Positions 36,101-42,359 of a stretch of DNA of 64,000 nucleotides are shown here, one piece after another. The translations under genes were made by a program, and so were the position numbers. The stretch is from assembly GCA_029782365.1 (NCBI GenBank), contig JAKOUW010000233.1:1-64000 (forward strand), given 5' to 3'. The notes beneath the pieces are model-generated. The model searched no databases. It was not told the origin of the DNA and was given only the letters and a program-made list of their open reading frames with translations. How positions within the stretch are numbered: the stretch's first letter is position 1; every line of letters starts with the position of its first letter. The stretch comes from Chloroflexota bacterium. GTDB taxonomy: Bacteria; Chloroflexota; Anaerolineae; Anaerolineales; UBA4823.

Positions 36101-39100
36101 AGGCCTGCCGCTCACGTCAGAAATGCGTTTCGTTTTCACTGGCCCATTCGATGAGAGCATCGCCTGGGGCGTGGCGGATGTCGTCAGTGACATTGGGCAG
36201 GAAATCTATGAGAACCCCGCTGCTTACGGCGCGCGCATCTACGAAGCCGCCGTCCAGGGTTTCGACTCCCTGCGCATGAGCCCGCGCGACCCGCTGCTGG
36301 CGGATGTCAGCGTGCGCAAGGCGCTGAATTATGCCCTGAACCGCCCGGCTCTTTACAATTCCAAGTACCAGATGGGTTATCCCGCCTGGAGCTATGTGCC
36401 GGTCGATCACCCAGAGTACGCCAACACCTACACGGTGTACAACTACGACCCGGCGCAGGCCAGATCGCTGCTGGCGGCAGCCGGCTGGGTGGACCAGAAC
36501 AGCGACGGCGTGCGGGAGAAAAATGGCCAGCCGTTGGTGCTGACTCTGCATGTGAACCAAAATTCACCCTTCCGCATCTGGCAGGCTGCACAGGTTCAGA
36601 CCATGTTCGCCGATGTGGGTATCCAGCTCATTGTCGTCCAGGTGCAGCCAGATAATTGGGGCATGCAGATCCGCCAACAGTTCGATTTGTTCATCGGCGC
36701 CTGGTGGTTTGATGGCATCGTTGACGCCCAGGCTGGTTTCTTGTGGGACACTGCCAGCATTGCCACGCCGCGCAACAACTGGAACGGCATGTTTGGCTCC
36801 TTCAGCGATCCGGCGCAAGATGCCCTGGTGTCCGCGATCAAGACCACCCCCGATCTGGACACGCTGAGAACGCTGTACGCACAGCAGATCCAGACCTGGA
36901 GCGCCAACGCCTACGCTATCCCTCTCAGCAACACCACCCGTAAATACGCCGCGCAGCCCACGCTGCAGAACTTCAAACCGGGCACCACCATGCCCTTCAC
37001 CTGGAACCTGTACGAATGGTTCATGCCCGCCAACCCCTATGACATCGGCGTGCGCCAGGCGCTGGCGGTGAACAGCCCGGCGGCGCGCCCCGGCGCCACC
37101 TTGATCTACGAATTAAACGTCGCCAACAGCGGTTTCTTCAGCGTGACCCAGGCGGTGCTGGGCGATGAACTGCCCGCCGGCGCCAGCCTGGTTTCCGCCG
37201 ATCCGCCGCCGAGCCGGTCTTCCAACGGCATCTGGTACTGGGACCTGGGCAGCCTGCCTGCCGGTCAGCATTTGGGGACGGTGCGCCTGGGCGTGCACGT
37301 CCCGCTGACCGCTACCCATGGCAGCAGCCTGGTGAACCGGGTCTTTGTGTACGCCGCCCAAACTGACAGCACGCCGGGGAACAACGCCGCCGTGCTCACC
37401 CTGCAGGTGCGCGACGATGTGGACCTGGCTCTGCACAAAAACGGCGTCGGTTTCCCGACCGTCGGTGAAAAGTACGATTACTACCTCGAATACCGCAACC
37501 TGGGCGGCGCGCCAGCCAGCCAGGTTGTGCTGACGGATGTTCTGCCGCCGCAGGTCAGCCTGCTGTCTGCCAGCCCGGCGCCCAGCCAGGTGAACGGCCA
37601 GACCCTGACCTGGAATCTGGCGGATGTGCCCGGCAACCAGTACGGTGGGCGCATCAAGGTGACGGTCACCATCCACGGCGCCGGCTCAGCCAGCAACCTG
37701 GCTTCGATCCGCGCGGCCGAGACGGATGTGAACCCCGGCAACAACAGCGTGAGCTTTACCCTGAACGTGAACAGCATCCGCGCCCCCATCATCCTGCGGC
37801 CTCTGCACGGCGTGACCGACCAGACCCCCATTGTCAGCGGCCTGGCGCCGGTCGGCTCCGTTGTCGGAATCTGGGACTACAGTGCTCCCCTGCAGGCCAT
37901 GCAAGGCAATCGCCTGAACGGCCCGTTGAGCGGCCCAACCCTGCTGATGACCACCACCGCCACGGATGATGGCACATTCAGCGCACAGTTGAACCTGGCG
38001 CCGGATGCTTACTTCATCGCTGCCCGGGCCAGCAAGAGCGGCCTGACCAGCGCCGATTCCGACCTGGCTTACATCGTTGTCGCCGCCGACCTGGCCCTGG
38101 ATCCCGATTCGGTGACCATCCAATCGGCCGGCGTGGACATCACCGCCGGCGTGGTGCGCGCCCAGCGCCGCACACTGGCCAACCGCCAGTTGGATGTCCA
38201 GGCTGCGCTGGCCTGCGCCTCACAGCCCACCGCCCACCTGCAGGTGACCGAAAACGGCCTGTTCCACTACACCATTCCACATGAAACGCTGGCCGACCTG
38301 GGCGATGGCAAATGGCAGCTCAATTTCCGCTTCTGGATGGCCGAAGTGCACAGCACCTATGACATCTGGATCGACTGGGACTGCGGCGGCGCTCACAAGA
38401 GCGAACTCCTCCTGTACATCCTGATCGACCCGGATGGTTTTGTGTATGATCAAAGCCTGGTGGACGGCGGCTCACAGATCAACAGCGCTCTGCTGACCAC
38501 CTCGGTTATCACCGCGTATGTCAGCACGGTGGACGGCTGGGAAATCTGGCCGGCTTCCCTGTATGGACAGACCAACCCGCAGTCCAGCGACCCAGCCGTG
38601 GCAGATGGCGTGACCCAGCCCGGCTATTACAGCTTCCTGACACCCCCCGGGCAGTACCGCATCGAAGCCTGGGCGCCAGGCTACGAGCCATACATGAGCG
38701 AGATCATGACGGTGATCACCGCGCCCATTCACCTGGATATCGGCCTGCGGCCGATCGTGGGTGGGGAACTGCTGGCTGCCACGCCGGCAGACCTGGCCGC
38801 CTCCTCCAAGATTGTGAACCGGGGGTATGCCTGGCTGGGCGACACGCTGACCTACACGGTCACCCTGCAAAACAGCGGCGACCTGGACAGCAGTATGATC
38901 ACCACCGATGAAAATCTGCCGGCGGAACTTGAATTTGTCTCCGCCAGCGCCGGCGTGACATATGACACCGGCACGCGCCATCTGACCTGGCACGGCGTTG
39001 TCCCGGGCAGGGGCGCCGCCGCCTTCACCTACCGCGTGCGCGTGGCTTCGGTGAGCGGCACGCCTTTCACCTTGAAAACCCAAACCTTCATCTACGGCTC

Positions 39101-40466
39101 GGATTTTGATCTGCGCACCCTGCCAGCGACGCCGTTCGAAACCCTGACCGATATCCTAAACCGGGCCGGCGTGGCGCTGGCGCACAATGAAAGCCAGTCG
39201 GCGATCCCCGGCGCGCTGGGTTACGCGCATGTCCTGACCAACAGCGGCAACTACACCGACACCTTCCAGATCGACGCTGTCTCCAGCCAGGGTTGGGCGG
39301 TGGATGCGCCACAGCCGCTGACCGTGGGCGCTGGTAAAACCGCTCCGGTGTATGTCACCCTGCACATCCCCGATGGCACATTGATGGGCACGCAGGATAC
39401 CCTGCGCATCACCGCCACTTCGCAAACAGCCAGCCTGTTCAGCGCCAGCCTGCAGGATCAAACCACCGTCAGCCGAGTGATCGGCGTCAGCCTGAGCCCA
39501 GCCAGCGGGCAGTCCAATGTGCCCGCTACCACGCTGACCTACCAGCACACCCTGCACAACACCGGCAATGCTCCCGACACCTTCTCCTTCCAGGCCAGCT
39601 CCAGCCGGGGCTGGACGGTGGACGTTCCAACCGACCGCCTGCTGGCGGCTGGCGGGCAGGCGACGGTGAATATCGTGGTGCACATCCCGGCTGGCGCGGC
39701 GGCCGGCCTGCAGGACACCACTACGGTCACCGCGCGCTCGGCGGCCAACCCCGCCATTCTTTCACAGTCGCAGGATGTGACCACCGTGAATCAGGTGGCG
39801 GCTGTCGACTTGCAGGGCGCTGGCAGCACCACCCAGCCGCCGTCTGCTGTGCTGATCTACCAGCACACCATCCACAACACCGGCAACGGCACGGACACCT
39901 TCAGCTTCACCGCCAGCTCAAACCGCGGCTGGACGGTCGATAAGCCGGCCAATGTGACTCTCGCCAGCGGCGCCCAAACCAACGTGCAGGTGACGGTGCA
40001 CATCCCGGCCGGCGCGGCTGCCGGCCTGGTGGATACCACCACCCTGACGGCGATTTCGCAGTTCAACACTGCCATCACCGCCCAGGCGCAGGATGTCTCC
40101 ACCGTGGCCCAGGTTGCCGCCCTGACTCTCTCAACCGCCGCAGGACAGGAATCGAAACAGGGAGTCTGGGTGACCTTTGTTCACACCATCCGCAACACCG
40201 GCAACGGTTCGGATACGTTTACCTTCAGCGCCCTCTCCAGCCGAGGCTGGATGGTCAGCCTGCCGGCCAACGTCACCCTGGCAGCCGGCGAGCAAATCGA
40301 TGTCATCCTCAAGGTGTTTGTGCCTGCCAACGCGTCGACGAAGATGGTCGACACCACCACCTTCACGGCGCGCTCAATGTTCAACAACGCCGTCACCGCC
40401 AGCGCCCAGGACGTGACCACCGTCAAGGCGCAGCACAACCTCTTCCTGCCGAAGGTGAACAAATAG
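30129..40466 (+). CDS. 3,445-residue exported protein: 15 carboxypeptidase-like repeats, family-5 solute-binding domain, DUF11 and NEW3-like repeats
   Basis: The ATG at 30129 follows AAGGAG by 6 nt. The signal peptide spans residues 2-30 (cleavage near AFA-G), followed by a Pro/Ala-rich linker to about 165 and a beta domain. Residues 260-1780 hold 15 carboxypeptidase-regulatory-like repeats of about 100 residues (G-x-V-x-D-x-x-T/S-G-L-P-L-A-N; G-x-Y-x-I-x-G-L-P-x-G-x-Y). Residues about 1787-2300 match an SBP_bac_5 (peptide/nickel ABC binding protein) fold: WSDGQPLTSADLRYTWQKY, NPVGSGPYVVESW, SVRKALNYALNRPAL, YDPAQARSLLAAAGW. DUF11 repeats (2317-2550), an Ig-like and further mixed domain (2560-2890), another DUF11 (2895-3000) and four NEW3-like repeats (3008-3437) follow. 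It ends HNLFLPKVNK. It is inferred to be a surface protein that presents a ligand-binding module; no ABC permease is adjacent. The leader from about 29998 to 30128 contains only a small GCTTT/AAAGC hairpin. Confidence 0.9.
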   Translation: MRKYFALALVVVLPLLVITILLTQLSAFAGAPSGAAAPLSGEAKAVESALPAAAQSKPPAPASLDARQELLPDQAEQARLAERDHLANLRSQEAVQAAMRAQAVEPNGAQPAVPDTSAPPSRPATFLPPPEQAAVSPRQMYADWNAPAKNPSTPPSHTAPFAPTSQVFTTTLQNLHRNTRAFANSSSYQLTNLGSADAMVLLEYYWPGQLTPAGSESLTIPPSGASVVNMSFSPLPDPFFGRLLVSSDQPLQAQTQTPDYGVLSGKVYLPDGVTPVEGAWLQVDWPAGPNWNMGDVMTLPDGSYYLGGLPAASYNLALNPGGLPYARAWWQNQTDPWLADPIALASGQQRGGFDFILQPAGFITGTVYAADGVTPLSYANVDIDHGNFGACTDANGYYEIHNVGYGSHKVYAGSSWNWCLGQPSIYVLEYYSGVADSSLATLVDINAGQTSVGNINFTLDVGGVIRGLVTDSQTGLPIANVHIMADGVAPMTTGSDAWTAADGSYEIRGLSSGSYRVKADDWGNLPEGYRIEYYNNTIYWDQYTPVAVVLGAASEGINFALEPGGKISGMLTAAAGGAPLSNMNVNVKTSDGLWGMGACSQADGSWMMKGIPFGSYTISVNGQCGQNNSSIYAGMFYNGKFSWQTADVVQVSNTTPVTGIDFALPVGASITGRVTAQASGLPIQNARVWINEYNTGDFYQEARTNASGVYTFTGLIEGVDYRLQVDADWQINPGFSMQYYNGHWLYADADHVFVTFGSHLTGYDFALEPGGTASGYVYDQQTGLPLANINVDLQSDRFGLGSCTDQSGRFWIQGIPHGQPVKLRAGGDWNYCQNQPNTYAQEYYSETTINNQAVVWTLGPGLSDLTGIKFTLELGAQIKGRVTDAANNTPLANVWVFAEGFDTRYSYSGGMTDANGEYTIGGLPSGDYRVKVDNPDWLPAAYAVQYYSQKVHDNLADRVTLAAGQVLAGIDFPLQPGGVVRGRVVDQLTGLPIANEAVGINNPDISNGYGTCTDANGYFVRPNLPYGRYEAMAGGEWNWCKQSSSDYIREYYSETTDWNMRTLLTVDAGSPAFDQINFTLLLGGKISGRVFDAASGLPLAGANVSFAPADQPWWRWGGSNSAADGSYTIGGVPSGDYIVAVNEAWGTPAGYAWQYYPNQVFMENAGILHITTGQEITGIDFGLAPGGVITGAVYDQVSGLPLANISVGIGMWNKNGGSGQCTDSQGRFEAKGVPFGVGVTLQAANNPWENCQNAPSQYAREIFRDKVFWSEADIITLDAGSPTLAGADFTLERGASVRGQVKDEQNKPVANMWVEAKTSQPGCSGCEEWLGGTSTDANGFYQIDGLPNITLTVQAIAEKSSPPLPLVSEFYGGGYEITSAAFFHTVPAGIVSGIDLQVGPGIVLDGDVTVPPGYSPAGLQVDTWTTWGKGFWSGGVTDASGHYEIHIPPMQDTRWAVAVRPWGTDLGSQWAHDFSLTQDGTHWDFDLSLGGTLQGCISDAGWPVSQANVWADSMWISQGMNGQTAADGCYSITNLPPGDYSLNAEAWPQRLRLMYGGFDWGWNTQIHLAAGQTVSGLNFDLPLTGQIKGRITDAASGQPLEKVWVIAMTDRGFWQAWSQTDGTYSIDAPAGADYRLLFAPFDLGIYDSTFYTTSLKLEHTFQGAGRFPVPPLKDGFVQMNAALVRLGDIHGVVRDAASHTPLGGIYVAAELANSTINTSPTGYGGCTDDTGAFTIANLGQGTWRLRAAGLCGNDRYQDASLDVSLPASGSLAQDILMTARSGPAPARPFTVRIPGFPDYDSIQWTNYVQGTGWNNVRPALFSPLAELDDNGNWRPALLASVPTLANGGAAMINGQLVVTFTLKAGLSWSDGQPLTSADLRYTWQKYTAVRPFFDSYLAQIGPAFMIESMTTPDALTAVATFRKGEAPPEYLSAVLYPLPEHIWAATDRLSGIAFSEFMRNPVGSGPYVVESWIPGGELRLRANANYYRRAEGLPLTSEMRFVFTGPFDESIAWGVADVVSDIGQEIYENPAAYGARIYEAAVQGFDSLRMSPRDPLLADVSVRKALNYALNRPALYNSKYQMGYPAWSYVPVDHPEYANTYTVYNYDPAQARSLLAAAGWVDQNSDGVREKNGQPLVLTLHVNQNSPFRIWQAAQVQTMFADVGIQLIVVQVQPDNWGMQIRQQFDLFIGAWWFDGIVDAQAGFLWDTASIATPRNNWNGMFGSFSDPAQDALVSAIKTTPDLDTLRTLYAQQIQTWSANAYAIPLSNTTRKYAAQPTLQNFKPGTTMPFTWNLYEWFMPANPYDIGVRQALAVNSPAARPGATLIYELNVANSGFFSVTQAVLGDELPAGASLVSADPPPSRSSNGIWYWDLGSLPAGQHLGTVRLGVHVPLTATHGSSLVNRVFVYAAQTDSTPGNNAAVLTLQVRDDVDLALHKNGVGFPTVGEKYDYYLEYRNLGGAPASQVVLTDVLPPQVSLLSASPAPSQVNGQTLTWNLADVPGNQYGGRIKVTVTIHGAGSASNLASIRAAETDVNPGNNSVSFTLNVNSIRAPIILRPLHGVTDQTPIVSGLAPVGSVVGIWDYSAPLQAMQGNRLNGPLSGPTLLMTTTATDDGTFSAQLNLAPDAYFIAARASKSGLTSADSDLAYIVVAADLALDPDSVTIQSAGVDITAGVVRAQRRTLANRQLDVQAALACASQPTAHLQVTENGLFHYTIPHETLADLGDGKWQLNFRFWMAEVHSTYDIWIDWDCGGAHKSELLLYILIDPDGFVYDQSLVDGGSQINSALLTTSVITAYVSTVDGWEIWPASLYGQTNPQSSDPAVADGVTQPGYYSFLTPPGQYRIEAWAPGYEPYMSEIMTVITAPIHLDIGLRPIVGGELLAATPADLAASSKIVNRGYAWLGDTLTYTVTLQNSGDLDSSMITTDENLPAELEFVSASAGVTYDTGTRHLTWHGVVPGRGAAAFTYRVRVASVSGTPFTLKTQTFIYGSDFDLRTLPATPFETLTDILNRAGVALAHNESQSAIPGALGYAHVLTNSGNYTDTFQIDAVSSQGWAVDAPQPLTVGAGKTAPVYVTLHIPDGTLMGTQDTLRITATSQTASLFSASLQDQTTVSRVIGVSLSPASGQSNVPATTLTYQHTLHNTGNAPDTFSFQASSSRGWTVDVPTDRLLAAGGQATVNIVVHIPAGAAAGLQDTTTVTARSAANPAILSQSQDVTTVNQVAAVDLQGAGSTTQPPSAVLIYQHTIHNTGNGTDTFSFTASSNRGWTVDKPANVTLASGAQTNVQVTVHIPAGAAAGLVDTTTLTAISQFNTAITAQAQDVSTVAQVAALTLSTAAGQESKQGVWVTFVHTIRNTGNGSDTFTFSALSSRGWMVSLPANVTLAAGEQIDVILKVFVPANASTKMVDTTTFTARSMFNNAVTASAQDVTTVKAQHNLFLPKVNK

Positions 40467-40494
40467 GTTAAACTAAAAAAAAATCAACCGCAAA

Positions 40495-40527
40495 GGTCGC
40501 AAAGAATCCAGAAAATTCTTTGCGACC
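40495..40527. terminator. Long perfect inverted repeat after the giant gene, probable terminator or dispersed palindrome
   Basis: GGTCGCAAAGAA (40495-40506) and TTCTTTGCGACC (40516-40527) form a 12-bp perfect stem with a 9-nt loop, flanked by weaker pairing out to AACCGCAAA and GTGTGGTTTT. It can terminate the giant gene. The core resembles CGCAAAG-type palindromic repeats dispersed in many environmental genomes. The rest of 40528-40650 has no recognised feature. Confidence 0.6.
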
Positions 40528-40650
40528 TTGTGTGGTTTTGCTTTGATTGGCGCTTTCAACGGATTGTCATGCGTACCACAGGGAAAAGCAAATACCATGC
40601 GGAGTGAATTCGATGCGTAGAAGTCGGAAGGGGGGCATTGGAAATGCCGG

Positions 40651-40656
40651 TATAAT
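40651..40656 (+). promoter_or_regulatory. -10 box of leaderless promoter for the PRTase-fusion gene
   Basis: TATAAT followed by 8 nt (GAAAACCG) and the ATG at 40665; no Shine-Dalgarno. Confidence 0.6.
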
Positions 40657-40664
40657 GAAAACCG

Positions 40665-42359
40665 ATGGATGACAACCTCGAACCGCATTCAGAACAGCCA
40701 GGTCAGCCTGATAATAAATATCCTATTCAGATCCACTATCAGACCTTGGATGAAATCCTGGATGAACTCTGCACAGCCGCTCGAAAAATTTGTTTCCTGA
40801 TCCAACGCCACCAACCAGAGATTGTCATCTCCCTGATGCATTCCGGTTTCCTGCCAGCAGCGGCCGCGCAGATGGTTTGGGAAAAAACGCTGCCGGGGAA
40901 ATTCCCACCGCTTGTGCGCCTCAATGTAGGGCAAGAAAAAGTGGATCAATATTACGCAGCTCGCCAGCCAAATGTCCGCGGCTCACATGTCATCTATGAG
41001 GGTTGGATGGTGGCGGACCTGCTCATGTGGCTGAAATCGCGGCAAGATTGGCTGGGTTACCTGCGCCAGCAGGTTGCGCAGGCCTTGGGACAGGTTGAGC
41101 CTCCACAGCACATTCTGATTGTGGATGAATTCGTCGCCGTTGGCAGCACTCGCCTCTTTATCCTGAGCCTGATCGAAGCGGCTTACCCGGGGTGTGAAGT
41201 CTGGTTTTTCAATGCCTTTGTCGAATGGGGCCAGGTCTTCGAGGACTCCTGGCTGAGACAGTACCCACCCGCAACAGCCAGGGAGCTGAAAGAAGGCATG
41301 AAGCGCAGCCTGGCAGAATTTACTGCGCAGCAGAAGCCTAATTTTACGGTGCGCATGTTCAGCGGCACCATGGACACCGACCCCGAGCGGTTGGATTGGC
41401 AGGAAATCACCGCAGACAGCCCTTTTTTCCGCGGCGAGCAAGGAGCTTTCCTGGCGGCACATTGGTTAAAGTTGCCAGAATTTGTGCTATCCACACTTCA
41501 GGACGCAATTTCGAAATGCGCCGCCTTTCCCTTCGCTCCGGTAAAGAAATTTCGTGGTCATTTTAAATTGTCTGGCGGTCTTCCCCTGGAATATTTGGTG
41601 CAGCGGGATATGCTGGCCGGTCTGACGGTGACGCGCCATTCCGTCATGGAACGTTATCATATTAATTCGTACAGAGCAGGTAAAGTGCTGAATGAATTGC
41701 TGATCTGGAACGATATCCAGGCCATTGGAAAGGGCAAGTCAGTGCGCTATGAGCCCTCACCCGAAATTTACACCGGTGTGTTTGGTATAACGGACAGGCC
41801 GTATGATTGGTATGCCATTCTGCCAGGCCAGCTTTGGACTGGAAAAAACCCGGCCTCTGGTTTTTCTCCTCGCTTTGACCATAGAACACGCCGGGAACTG
41901 CTGAATTTGCTTGCTTCCGGCATCGATACCTTGATCGAAGTGGATACCGATAACGAAAAAACCCAGGAAGGCTATGAGGCTTTTCTTTCCCAGCTAGCAA
42001 CCGATGCACACACAACCTTAGCGTACCAATACATCTCTTTATACTCCTCCAAAGAGAGTAAGCAGGCCAGGCCGATCCTGATCGAGCGTCTACATTACGC
42101 CATTGATGTCTTGACTGAGGCGCTGGGAAGTGGGAAGAAAATCTACTTAACCGGCTCCTACGGGTATGAAATTGTCCTGGGCTGTTTCCTGGCGGAGAGG
42201 CAGGGGGATGGTAAAAAAGCCATTCAAGCATTGGAGGCCTGCCGGGCCGAGTCGGCGTATCCCTGGCGCTCCGTATTGCGCCAACCGAAGGACCGCCGTC
42301 TTGTTTTGCGCTGGCTGTCTACCAGATCGTCGCCTCTTCCACCGCCTGCTCCACGCTGA
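40665..42359 (+). CDS. Phosphoribosyltransferase-like / winged-helix / degenerate tyrosine-phosphatase-like fusion
   Basis: 564 residues, cytoplasmic. Residues 25-200 resemble a type I phosphoribosyltransferase: PEIVISLMHSGFLPAAAAQ opens the fold, and ILIVDEFVAVGSTRLFI (150-166) is a PRPP-loop-like hydrophobic-DE-x-x-A-x-G-ST motif. Residues 290-365 are basic and helical (TVTRHSVMERYHINSYRAGK) and look like a winged helix. Residues 380-550 match the layout of dual-specificity phosphatases of the CDKN3/PTP type (YAILPGQLWTGKNP, LLASGIDTLIEV, then AIDVLTEALGSGKKIYLTG). However, the catalytic HCxxGxGRTG loop is replaced by LTGSYGYEIVLG, without Cys or Arg, so it should be a pseudophosphatase. 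The domain calls are my pattern matches and the function is unknown. The 3' end overlaps the convergent cyclase gene by 41 bp. Confidence 0.8.
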   Translation: MDDNLEPHSEQPGQPDNKYPIQIHYQTLDEILDELCTAARKICFLIQRHQPEIVISLMHSGFLPAAAAQMVWEKTLPGKFPPLVRLNVGQEKVDQYYAARQPNVRGSHVIYEGWMVADLLMWLKSRQDWLGYLRQQVAQALGQVEPPQHILIVDEFVAVGSTRLFILSLIEAAYPGCEVWFFNAFVEWGQVFEDSWLRQYPPATARELKEGMKRSLAEFTAQQKPNFTVRMFSGTMDTDPERLDWQEITADSPFFRGEQGAFLAAHWLKLPEFVLSTLQDAISKCAAFPFAPVKKFRGHFKLSGGLPLEYLVQRDMLAGLTVTRHSVMERYHINSYRAGKVLNELLIWNDIQAIGKGKSVRYEPSPEIYTGVFGITDRPYDWYAILPGQLWTGKNPASGFSPRFDHRTRRELLNLLASGIDTLIEVDTDNEKTQEGYEAFLSQLATDAHTTLAYQYISLYSSKESKQARPILIERLHYAIDVLTEALGSGKKIYLTGSYGYEIVLGCFLAERQGDGKKAIQALEACRAESAYPWRSVLRQPKDRRLVLRWLSTRSSPLPPPAPR

